64,000 bases of DNA. Origin: Tenacibaculum sp. MAR_2010_89. GTDB taxonomy: Bacteria > Bacteroidota > Bacteroidia > Flavobacteriales > Flavobacteriaceae. The position numbers were made by a program, and so were the translations under genes. Each line of letters starts with the position of its first letter. The first letter of the stretch is position 1. The notes under the pieces were generated by a model. That model searched no databases. It saw nothing but the letters and a program-made list of their open reading frames with translations, and was not told where the DNA came from. The DNA lies in assembly GCF_900105985.1 (NCBI RefSeq), contig NZ_FNUB01000005.1, positions 2,480,001 to 2,544,000 of the forward strand, written 5' to 3'. Of the stretch, positions 7,971 through 15,761 are shown one piece after another.

Positions 7971-9422
7971 TTAGTTTTTAGCAGTTAATTTTTCTATTTT
8001 TTCTAACATCATTTTAGCATTTTCATTCTTTGGATCTAATACTAATGACTTCTTGTAATTTTCTTTAGATAGCTTGTACATTTCAGAAACAAAATACGCT
8101 TCTCCTAAACTATCAAATACATTTCCAGATATTGGATATTCTTGGGTATTTAATTTAAAAACTGTAATTGCTTTTTCTAAACTATTGCTTCTTAAAAAAA
8201 CATATCCAATACGATTTAAAGCACTTTCTAAATTTGTATTTGGATTTGCTGTTTTAATCTTTTTAAACTCAAGTATTGCCTTTTCTGTAGTTTCTTTTAA
8301 AAATGTATTAGATAGTTTTTCATTAATCAAAGAACCTTTATCCAATAAATTCTCATCTACCATTCCTGCTATATGATCAATTATAATATTATGAGTTGGA
8401 TAATATTTAAATCCGTTAGATAAGAATATAATTGTCATATCATTTTTAATAAATTTTCTAAAACCAGTTTTAAGTCCACCTGTAAATCCATAAGAATCAG
8501 TATTATTTAAATTATAAAGTCCCCAACCATGTAAAAACTCATCTTCAGGATTATTATATTTAAAAGGCTGCCACATTTTTTCTTTTGTAGTAGGGGTTAT
8601 GATAGAGTTCTTGTCAAAATTTTGATTCCATAAAATAAAATCATCTAAACTAATATTTAATCCGCCAGCTGCATCTCCCCTTTTTCCTTTAAACAAAACT
8701 TCATCAGCCTCTTGTTGATTCGTTTCATTATTATACATATACTCCAGTACACGATTTTTCACACGATTTTTAAAATCCATTGAAAAGAAAACAGGATTTT
8801 TTGCATTTTCAAATTGAGTGTTTAACACATAAGAATCAAAAGGAACACTGGTAACTTTATGTATTATTTTTGCTAAAAACCAATAATTCGTTTGAGTATA
8901 TTTCCATTCATTTCCTTGAGTAAATAGTAATTCTTTTTGTTTTATCAATGAAAACATTTCGTTATCAGTAAGTTCTTTATTATTAGAAAAGAAATCAGGT
9001 AAACCAGAAGAATGAGTTAATAAGTTTGCTATAGTAACACTTTGCCATGTTAAAGGTAAATCGTCTATATACTGTCCTATAGTATCTTCTAAAGTCAATT
9101 TCCCTTCTTCTATTAATTTAAAAATGGTTGTTGCTGCAATTAACTTAGTAACAGAAAACACAGGGAAAATTGTTGATGCATCAACTTTTTTATTAGTTTC
9201 TATATTTTCAACTCCAAAGTATCCTTTGTAAATTGTTTTATTATTTTTTATAACTGCTAGTGCAAAACCAGGAATTTCGTGGATTTTTTTTTGATCTTTT
9301 AAATAACTCTCTATTGCAGTATTTAAAAAATTTTGCTCAGTATTTTGAGTTGATTCTTGTTCTTTTTTACAAGAAGTAAAAAGAACAATTATTATTAATA
9401 TAAGTATGTTTATTTTTTTCAT
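7971..9422 (-). CDS. Serine hydrolase (class C beta-lactamase/ PBP4* family) lipoprotein with TPR tail
   Basis: The 483-residue protein has a lipoprotein signal (lipobox FTSC, Cys18). A beta-lactamase-related serine hydrolase domain follows with the SxxK motif SVTK in FPVFSVTKLIAA. The segment WKYTQTNYW stands where the YxN motif is normally found, and HGWG/GFTGG stands where the third motif should be. Residues 390-480 form two or three TPR-like helix pairs. Known relatives are esterases, D-aminopeptidases or peptidases acting on small peptides and cell-wall fragments; the exact substrate cannot be told. It lies inside the efflux operon between ATPase and permease, which suggests that it processes an exported substrate or an envelope signal. 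The Asn of YxN appears to be Gln. Confidence 0.85.
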   Translation of the reverse strand: MKKINILILIIIVLFTSCKKEQESTQNTEQNFLNTAIESYLKDQKKIHEIPGFALAVIKNNKTIYKGYFGVENIETNKKVDASTIFPVFSVTKLIAATTIFKLIEEGKLTLEDTIGQYIDDLPLTWQSVTIANLLTHSSGLPDFFSNNKELTDNEMFSLIKQKELLFTQGNEWKYTQTNYWFLAKIIHKVTSVPFDSYVLNTQFENAKNPVFFSMDFKNRVKNRVLEYMYNNETNQQEADEVLFKGKRGDAAGGLNISLDDFILWNQNFDKNSIITPTTKEKMWQPFKYNNPEDEFLHGWGLYNLNNTDSYGFTGGLKTGFRKFIKNDMTIIFLSNGFKYYPTHNIIIDHIAGMVDENLLDKGSLINEKLSNTFLKETTEKAILEFKKIKTANPNTNLESALNRIGYVFLRSNSLEKAITVFKLNTQEYPISGNVFDSLGEAYFVSEMYKLSKENYKKSLVLDPKNENAKMMLEKIEKLTAKN

Positions 9423-9448
9423 TTTAAATTTATTTTCAAAAGGTTAAC

Positions 9449-10150
9449 CTACTGCACTAAAACATCTACTTTATGCTCATTTACTTTTTGAGAAATAATC
9501 TCACCATCTTTCAAAGTGATTATTCTTGTTGAAAATTGTGCATCATAAGAAGAATGTGTTACCATAACTATAGTAGCTCCTGAAGCATGTAATTCAGTTA
9601 ATAATTCCATTACATCATTTCCGCTTTTACTATCTAAATTGCCCGTTGGTTCATCAGCTAAAATTAATTTGGGGTTTGTTACTAAAGCTCTAGCAACTGC
9701 TACTCTTTGTTGTTGCCCTCCTGATAGTTGTAATGGAAAGTGTTTTGCCCTATGGGCAATACCAATTTTTTCTAAAATTTCATTGACACGTTTTTTTCTT
9801 TCTGATGCTTTTACTTTATTATAAATCAATGGCAATTCTACATTTTCATATACTGTTAATTCATCTATTAAATTAAAGTTTTGAAAAACAAAACCAATAT
9901 TAGCTTTTCGTAACCCAGCTCTTTCTCTTTCATTAAAATTAGCTACCTCAGTAGTATCAAATACATAGCTCCCATCATCAGGTGCATCTAATAGTCCAAT
10001 TATATTTAATAAAGTAGATTTTCCACAACCTGAAGCTCCCATTATAGAAACAAATTCTCCTTCTTTAACCTCTAAACTTAATTTATTTAAAGCAGTTGTT
10101 TCTACTTCTTCAGTTCTGTATACTTTTACTAAATCTGTTATTTTAATCAT
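9449..10150 (-). CDS. ABC transporter ATP-binding protein (MacB/LolD family)
   Basis: The 233-residue nucleotide-binding subunit has Walker A GASGCGKST (about residues 35-43), the Q-loop in FVFQNFNLIDELT, signature LSGGQQQRVAVARAL, Walker B LILADEPTGNLD and the H-loop in VMVTHS. Signature and length are those of MacB/LolD-type ATPases that power FtsX-fold permeases. The partner permease is the 806-residue protein two genes downstream, and the periplasmic adaptor is the gene just upstream. It is cytoplasmic and membrane-associated. All catalytic motifs are intact. Confidence 0.95.
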   Translation of the reverse strand: MIKITDLVKVYRTEEVETTALNKLSLEVKEGEFVSIMGASGCGKSTLLNIIGLLDAPDDGSYVFDTTEVANFNERERAGLRKANIGFVFQNFNLIDELTVYENVELPLIYNKVKASERKKRVNEILEKIGIAHRAKHFPLQLSGGQQQRVAVARALVTNPKLILADEPTGNLDSKSGNDVMELLTELHASGATIVMVTHSSYDAQFSTRIITLKDGEIISQKVNEHKVDVLVQ

Positions 10151-10210
10151 AATATATTTTTTAATTTTTTATTGTCTTTTTAACTAACTATCAATACCTA
10201 ATAATAAGTA

Positions 10211-11455
10211 CTACTGAATATTAACCTCTTCTACATCTTTAAAAGCATCATAACTAGATGTAATTATTCTATCTCCTTCTTTTAAACCTCCTAAAACTTC
10301 ATAATAAAAAGGATTTTCTCTTCCTATTGTAATTTTTCTTTTTACAGCTTTATTATCTGAACTCAAAACAAAAGCCCATTTACCGTTTGTGTTTTGATAA
10401 AATTGACCTTTAGATATTAATAAAGCTTTACTATTATTTGAAAGGAATAATTTACTTTTTAAAGACATTCCTCTTTTTAAATCATTGGTTAACGAGTCTT
10501 TTTCAAATTTTAATTCAACAGTAAATCTTCCATTAACTACTTCAGAATAAATTTTTGCTAATTTAATAGCATACGTTACTTTATTAACACTAACATTTCC
10601 TTTAACTCCTTCATTAAGTTTTGATATATAATATTCATCTACTTTAGCTACTAATTTATAACCATTTAGTACATCTACCTTTCCAACAAACTGTCCTTGT
10701 GTATAACTCTCTCCTAAAATAGGGTTAAATGAAGATAAGAAGCCATCAACTGGAGCTTTAACAATAAAATTTTCTTTATTTTTTCTAAGTAAATTTAAAC
10801 TTTTTTGCATGTTAGCAATTGAAGAATTGATTCTTGCCAATTGAATGCCTCTATTTTTTTTCTCTTCTCCTACACTCTTCTTTATTACTCCACTTCGTTC
10901 TTTTTGAAAAGTATATTCTTGAACCGACTTTTGGTATTCATTTTTTGCTACTACTCCTTTTTTATATAATGTGGTATCTAAACTATATTGTCGTTTCGCA
11001 TTTTTAAAATCATTATTAATTCTCAATAATTGCTGATCTAAATTTAATTGCTGATTGGTTATATTAACTCTAATGTTTCTCAAATTATTAATTTGTTCAA
11101 CGATTGCTGTCTCTTGGGTCAAATAGTTTAATTCAGCATTTGGATTATACACTTTTAAAAGAGGTGTTCCTTTTTTAATCATTTGTCCGCTTTCAACAAA
11201 AATTTCAGAAACTGAACCTCCTTGAATTACATTAATTAAAACAGACGTTTTAGGTTCAATTGTACTATTAAATAAAAGTACATCTTCAAAATCTCCTTTA
11301 GTAACTTTTCTTATACTTAATGAATCTCTTTTTAAGTTGACTTGATTTTTACGGGTTACATTCATAAATGTAATTCCTGCTAATAATACTAATGGTAATC
11401 CCCAAAGTAACATTTTTTTTGTTTTTTTATTTTTCGTTTGTATTTGCTTATCCAT
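10211..11455 (-). CDS. HlyD/MacA-type efflux periplasmic adaptor
   Basis: The 414-residue membrane fusion protein has one N-terminal transmembrane helix (about 15-32). A split biotinyl-lipoyl-like half follows (SGQMIKKGTPLLKVYNP), then a long alpha-helical hairpin (about 100-220) and a second lipoyl half (FIVKAPVDGFLSS). Beta-barrel and membrane-proximal domains complete it (VSVNKVTYAIKLAKIYSEV, GLKEGDRIITSSYDAF). It connects the ABC permease to an outer-membrane exit. No TolC-like gene is in the operon, so that component must be elsewhere. It is the first gene of the five-gene operon, and a sigma-54-type promoter lies 26-41 bases before its ATG. Confidence 0.92.
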   Translation of the reverse strand: MDKQIQTKNKKTKKMLLWGLPLVLLAGITFMNVTRKNQVNLKRDSLSIRKVTKGDFEDVLLFNSTIEPKTSVLINVIQGGSVSEIFVESGQMIKKGTPLLKVYNPNAELNYLTQETAIVEQINNLRNIRVNITNQQLNLDQQLLRINNDFKNAKRQYSLDTTLYKKGVVAKNEYQKSVQEYTFQKERSGVIKKSVGEEKKNRGIQLARINSSIANMQKSLNLLRKNKENFIVKAPVDGFLSSFNPILGESYTQGQFVGKVDVLNGYKLVAKVDEYYISKLNEGVKGNVSVNKVTYAIKLAKIYSEVVNGRFTVELKFEKDSLTNDLKRGMSLKSKLFLSNNSKALLISKGQFYQNTNGKWAFVLSSDNKAVKRKITIGRENPFYYEVLGGLKEGDRIITSSYDAFKDVEEVNIQ

Positions 11456-11480
11456 AATTTAAGTCGTTTGATATAGATTA

Positions 11481-11496
11481 TGCCAGAAATATGCCA
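11481..11496 (-). promoter_or_regulatory. Sigma-54 (-24/-12) promoter of the efflux operon
   Basis: On the minus strand the sequence is TGGCATATTTCTGGCA. It matches TGGCAC-N5-TTGCW with GG and GC at the correct 12-base offset and one change in the TT of the -12 element. Transcription would start near 11470, 15 bases before the ATG at 11455. The neighbouring divergent gene encodes a sigma-54 activator, which supports the call. Confidence 0.75.
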
Positions 11497-11558
11497 GTAG
11501 AAAACAACTTGATAATAAATTGTAAATCAATAACTTATGTTTGCGTTTAAAAATAACA

Positions 11559-11596
11559 TGTTCATAATCGAACATTTATTTGTTCATAATCATTCA
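11559..11596. promoter_or_regulatory. Two TGTTCATAATC activator sites (probable upstream activating sequence)
   Basis: TGTTCATAATCGAACA at 11559-11574 is a TGTTC/GAACA inverted repeat. TGTTCATAATCATTCA at 11581-11596 repeats its first 11 bases exactly with an imperfect second arm. The 22-base offset puts both on one face of the helix. They lie about 90-125 bases upstream of the predicted efflux-operon start and just before the regulator's own ATG (11615). Binding by the adjacent NtrC-type protein, with autoregulation, is inferred. Confidence 0.65.
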
Positions 11597-11614
11597 AATA
11601 CGTAATTATGTAAC

Positions 11615-12985
11615 ATGAGAAAAAAAGATGCAACTATACTAATTGTTGACGATGATGATGATATTTTATTTTCAGCAAGAATTAGTTTAAAAAAATATTT
11701 TTCTGAAATTATAAAAGAGAACAATCCTAAAAAAATAAGTAATCATTTAACGACTTCTACTGTGGATGTTGTTTTATTAGATATGAATTACAGAATAGGT
11801 TTTGAAGATGGTAAAGAAGGGCTGTATTGGTTGCAACACATTAAAGAGTTAAGTCCTGAAACAACAGTTATTTTAATGACAGCTTTTGGTAGTGTAAACT
11901 TAGCTGTGGATGCTATTAAAAAAGGTGCTACTGATTTTATTTTAAAACCTTGGAATACTGAAAAACTATATGGTGTTGTAAATGCAGGTGTTGAATTAGC
12001 TCGCTCAAAGAGGAAAACAACACAATTACAAACAGTTCAAAAACAAAACGATAAAGATTTTCATAAACAAACAGAACATATTATAGGAAATTCTCCTGCA
12101 ATGCAATCTGCTATAAAGCTAGTTCAAAAAGTAGCTCCTACTGATGCCAATATTTTAATATTAGGAGAAAATGGAACAGGAAAATATGTGTTTGCTAAAG
12201 AAATACATCTTCAATCTACTCGTAAAAATCATCCTTTTATCCATGTAGATTTAGGATCTTTAAATGAAAATTTATTTGAAAGTGAGTTATTTGGTTATGT
12301 AAAGGGTGCATTTACTGATGCTAATAAAGACTCTATTGGTCGTTTTGAATTGGCAAAAGGAGGTACTATCTTTTTAGATGAGATTGGTAATTTACCAATG
12401 CATTTACAATCAAAATTACTAACTGTTGTTCAAAACAGAAAAATAACTCGTTTAGGCGAAGGAAAAGAACGTGCTATTGATGTACGAATTATTTGCGCTA
12501 CAAATGCTCCAGTACATGAAATGGTTGATGAACAAACTTTTAGACAAGATTTATTATTTAGAATAAATACAATAGAATTAAACTTACCGCCACTTAGGGA
12601 TAGAAAAGAAGATGTAGAGTTATTAACCACTCACTTTTTACAAAAATTAAATCAAAAATATCGAAAGAAAATTCAAGGTTTTTCTAAAGAAGCACTAAAT
12701 GCACTTAACCAATATCATTGGCCAGGTAATATTAGAGAGATTGAGCATATCATTGAAAGAGCTATTATTATTACTGATAACACTAAAATTCAATTAGAAG
12801 ATTTACATTTTTCAACAAAAAAGGCAACAAATTCTTTAACTGATAACTTAAATTTAGAAGAAACAGAAAAGCTCTTAATACAACAGGCCTTACAAAAACA
12901 TCAAGGAAATATTTCAAGAGCAGCCAAAGAATTAGGACTAACAAGAGCTGCTTTATATAGACGTTTAGAAAAACATCAATTATAA
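11615..12985 (+). CDS. NtrC-family sigma-54-dependent response regulator
   Basis: The 456-residue protein has three domains. The receiver (about 5-125) has acidic pocket VDDDDD, phospho-acceptor Asp56 in VVLLDMNY and Lys in ILKPWN. The AAA+ sigma-54 activation domain (about 155-385) has Walker A GENGTGKYVFA, the sigma-54 contact loop GAFTDA (instead of GAFTGA) and Walker B GGTIFLDEIGN. The C-terminal Fis-type helix-turn-helix is ISRAAKELGLTRAALYRRL. It should activate the divergent operon from the tandem sites at 11559-11596 after phosphorylation by the kinase encoded four bases downstream. Replacement of the last Gly of GAFTGA by Asp occurs in several Bacteroidota regulators as far as I recall and need not abolish function. 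Confidence 0.95.
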   Translation: MRKKDATILIVDDDDDILFSARISLKKYFSEIIKENNPKKISNHLTTSTVDVVLLDMNYRIGFEDGKEGLYWLQHIKELSPETTVILMTAFGSVNLAVDAIKKGATDFILKPWNTEKLYGVVNAGVELARSKRKTTQLQTVQKQNDKDFHKQTEHIIGNSPAMQSAIKLVQKVAPTDANILILGENGTGKYVFAKEIHLQSTRKNHPFIHVDLGSLNENLFESELFGYVKGAFTDANKDSIGRFELAKGGTIFLDEIGNLPMHLQSKLLTVVQNRKITRLGEGKERAIDVRIICATNAPVHEMVDEQTFRQDLLFRINTIELNLPPLRDRKEDVELLTTHFLQKLNQKYRKKIQGFSKEALNALNQYHWPGNIREIEHIIERAIIITDNTKIQLEDLHFSTKKATNSLTDNLNLEETEKLLIQQALQKHQGNISRAAKELGLTRAALYRRLEKHQL

Positions 12986-12989
12986 AACA

Positions 12990-14312
12990 ATGGGAAGACC
13001 TCAATATTATCAAATTAGTATAAGGATTGCTTTATTAATTTTTAATGGCGTTATTATTTTTAGCAGTTATACAAAAGGATACATCATTAATACCATAGGT
13101 TTTACTTTGTTGCTATTTTTTCAGTTTTTTTTATTTCTTAATTATCTGAATAAAATATTTTCAGATGTTGAAAAATCTATAGATTGTTTATTATATGATG
13201 ATTATTCAAATTCTATATCTAAAGAGAAAAGAAAAAATTCATTGTACAATAAAACTGCATTATTATTAGAAAAACATAGAAAACAGAATATTCAAAAAAC
13301 TTCAGAGCAACTTATACTTACTAATATAATTGAAAGTTTAAATATTGGTATACTTATTTTAAGAAAAGATAAACATGATTCTATTGAAGTCTTTCAGTTA
13401 AATACTACCTTTAGTAAATTTCTAAGAATCCCCAAATTTTATAAATGGAGTTTATTAAAAAGTAAATTAGGAAAACTTCTAACTCATATTTCAGACTGGA
13501 AACAACATAGACATACAGTAGTTTTAACTATTAACGAAGAAAAAGAAACTTTTTTCTTAAAAACGTCAGTTACTCAAACAAATGAATATGAATATTTAAT
13601 TGTTTCTTTAGAAACTATTCAACAATTAATTGACAAAAAAGAAAAAGAAGCTTGGTATAAATTAATGAACGTAATGTCTCATGAAATTATTAATACGATT
13701 ACTCCTATTAGTAGTTTAGCAGAAAATTTAGGATCTCTATTGCAAGAAGACTCTCCGGATGCAGATACTATTGATGAACTATCTCAAGGATTAGAAATTA
13801 TAAATAGACGTTCAAAGCATTTAACATCTTTTGTTGATACCTACAGAAAATTAGCAGAATTACCTTTACCTCAAAAAGAAAAATTTAATTTAACTGAACT
13901 TGTTAAAAACACTATACAACTTTTTAATCAAGAGTTTATATTAAAAAATATTGAAGTTGAGTTCTCAATTAAATCTGAGTTTATAATTAATGCAGATAAA
14001 AAACAAATAGAACAGGTTATTGTTAATTTACTATCAAACTGTTTATATGCTTTTGAGAATATTAAACTTCCTAAAATAACTATTTCAATTTTTGGTGATA
14101 ATATGCGTACACATTTGTCAATAGTTGATAATGGTATTGGTATTTCTTCAGAAATTAAAGATAATATATTTGTTCCATATTTTACAACACGCAAAGATGG
14201 ATCTGGTATTGGACTTACTTTAAGTAAAAGTATTATAGAGTCTCACAACGGAATTATTCAATTTTCATCAGCTGTGGGTAAAACAACTTTTACGTTAACC
14301 TTTATCAAGTAG
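12990..14312 (+). CDS. Sensor histidine kinase (partner of the NtrC-type regulator)
   Basis: The 440-residue kinase has two N-terminal membrane helices close together (about 10-30 and 32-52) and almost no periplasmic loop. A coiled coil and a PAS-like cytoplasmic segment (about 95-215) follow. The dimerisation helix carries His231 in NVMSHEIINTITP. The HATPase_c domain shows the N-box QVIVNLLSNCLYAF, G1 DNGIGI and G2 GSGIGLTLSKSI. Lack of a periplasmic domain points to sensing inside the membrane or cytoplasm, perhaps of the cargo of the efflux system. The start is four bases after the regulator's stop, so the two are co-transcribed. Confidence 0.93.
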   Translation: MGRPQYYQISIRIALLIFNGVIIFSSYTKGYIINTIGFTLLLFFQFFLFLNYLNKIFSDVEKSIDCLLYDDYSNSISKEKRKNSLYNKTALLLEKHRKQNIQKTSEQLILTNIIESLNIGILILRKDKHDSIEVFQLNTTFSKFLRIPKFYKWSLLKSKLGKLLTHISDWKQHRHTVVLTINEEKETFFLKTSVTQTNEYEYLIVSLETIQQLIDKKEKEAWYKLMNVMSHEIINTITPISSLAENLGSLLQEDSPDADTIDELSQGLEIINRRSKHLTSFVDTYRKLAELPLPQKEKFNLTELVKNTIQLFNQEFILKNIEVEFSIKSEFIINADKKQIEQVIVNLLSNCLYAFENIKLPKITISIFGDNMRTHLSIVDNGIGISSEIKDNIFVPYFTTRKDGSGIGLTLSKSIIESHNGIIQFSSAVGKTTFTLTFIK

Positions 14313-15116
14313 TTTACAATTGTAAATTGATTATTTGTTTATACAACGTAATAAACGAAGTCACTAAATAATAAAAGTAATTATATTGTGTAGAATAAGT
14401 AATGATATAGTGTTTATAGATAAAATATCAGTTTATAAACGGGTTTTCCACTAGGCTTAAGTCATAAACTTATTTTTACATTCGTATTTAAGTAAGTTAT
14501 TAAAAATAAGTAGTATTTTAATTAATTGTCATACTTTTTTACTTAATTACATTTGTAAACTACTGATAAGAATTAAATTTCTTGGCTATTTTAATTGGAC
14601 ATAATTCATCATATAAGATTAAATACTTGTTGATATATTACTAATTATTAAACTAGTCTTTTCTATAGTTCCATTGATTACACGTATTATTGTCTTCTTT
14701 ATTTATTTTACCTACCAAAATAACGTTAAATACATAGCTTAAAGCTCTTAAATAAGATTAATTAGCCTTTACACTCTATTGATAAGTATAATTACTTTGT
14801 TTTTTAGTATATACTAATTAAATATAATCTTTGTATGATACATCATACTCTATATTAATTACAAATGTTAATTATAATTTCCTGCATCTTTCTTTTTTAC
14901 AATTATAAACTTACCCATCCCTTAAAAGAAAACTTTTTTAAGCAAAAGTATAGTTTTTCTCTATAATAAAAGATTAAATACTTGTTTTAGAGGTTTTTAT
15001 ATGTGTTTATCTGATTGTTTAGTTTAATTATTTTGTGGTTGTTATACTTTATTCTATTAATTGTGTATTAAAATACAATTGTTTACATTTGTATATATTA
15101 TTAATAATTGACAATT
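14313..15116. other. Gene-free A+T-rich stretch of about 800 bases
   Basis: I find no credible reading frame, tRNA or terminator in this stretch. It contains a 17-base direct repeat (AAGATTAAATACTTGTT, ending at 14631 and 14986). An ATACAA/TTGTAT inverted repeat at 15073-15094, about 23 bases before the XRE gene, could be that regulator's own operator. Otherwise the region looks like decayed DNA. Confidence 0.5.
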
Positions 15117-15530
15117 GTGAATTCAGAAGCTTTTATAACTCGTTTAAAAATAATTTTAGAATACTATAATTTAACATCATCAACTTTTGCTGATACTATT
15201 GAGGTACAAAGATCAAGTATGTCACATTTAATGTCAGGAAGAAATAAACCTAGTCTCGACTTTGTTTTAAAAATCGTAGATAAGTTTCCAGATGTAGATT
15301 TATATTGGCTTTTGAATGGAGAAGGAAATTTCCCTAAAAAAAATGTTAACATTACTATTGAGCAAAAAAAAGAAGTCTTAGAAAAAACTAAAAACACGAC
15401 TCCTTCTCTATTTACTCATAGCGAACCAACTAAAGAGATTCCAAATACTCAATTCTCAGAGAGTGCCAAAAAATTAATAAAAGTTGTCTTATTATATGAT
15501 GACGGAACATTTGAAGAGTTTAAGCAATAA
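15117..15530 (+). CDS. XRE-family transcriptional regulator
   Basis: The product is about 137 residues. The N-terminal 65 residues form a lambda-repressor-type helix-turn-helix: SSTFADTIEVQRSSMSHL carries the two recognition helices and SGRNKPSLDFVLKIVDKF follows. The rest is a Lys/Thr-rich linker and a short beta-like end (VVLLYDDGTFEEF). I place the start at the GTG at 15117, giving MNSEAFITRL; the frame is open to a TTG at 15108, but the fold begins at NSEAF. The gene is alone, behind an 800-base gene-free region, and its 3' end is partly duplicated downstream (15592-15613). Targets are unknown. Confidence 0.85.
   Translation: MNSEAFITRLKIILEYYNLTSSTFADTIEVQRSSMSHLMSGRNKPSLDFVLKIVDKFPDVDLYWLLNGEGNFPKKNVNITIEQKKEVLEKTKNTTPSLFTHSEPTKEIPNTQFSESAKKLIKVVLLYDDGTFEEFKQ
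15443..15464 (+). repeat. 22-base repeat, copy in the XRE gene
   Basis: The 22 bases beginning AAATACTCAA and ending CAGAGAGT lie in the coding end of the XRE gene and recur exactly at 15592-15613. A degenerate A-rich similarity continues for about 20 more bases. Confidence 0.8.
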
Positions 15531-15591
15531 TTTTATGTAAAAACCTATTCTTTTATATTTACATATACTGAATAAGTATATAATAATTTTA

Positions 15592-15613
15592 AAATACTCA
15601 ATTCTCAGAGAGT
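15592..15613 (+). repeat. 22-base repeat, intergenic copy
   Basis: This is an exact copy of 15443-15464, 149 bases downstream and outside any gene. The following bases resemble the AAAAAATTAATAAAA of the gene copy with a small deletion and substitutions. It looks like the remnant of a duplicated 3' end of the XRE gene. Confidence 0.75.
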
Positions 15614-15761
15614 CAAAAAATTCAATAAAAACTTTATTTTAATAATAGTACTCTTACTTTGCGTACTGATTTATAATTTATTTACATCAATCAAACTCTT
15701 GATTCAAAATATCAGTATTTTTGTATTATTTACTTAACTCTATTTTATTTTTACCTTTTTA

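Noticed and set aside
12783..13013. 76-codon minus-strand frame across the end of the regulator gene and the start of the kinase gene
   Set aside because: Both genes on the plus strand have complete domain signatures here; the minus frame is low-complexity Leu/Val-rich and without family features.
14581..14600. TTGGC...ATTGG in the gene-free stretch as a sigma-54 promoter
   Set aside because: The second element is one base off the required -24/-12 spacing and no gene follows within 500 bases.
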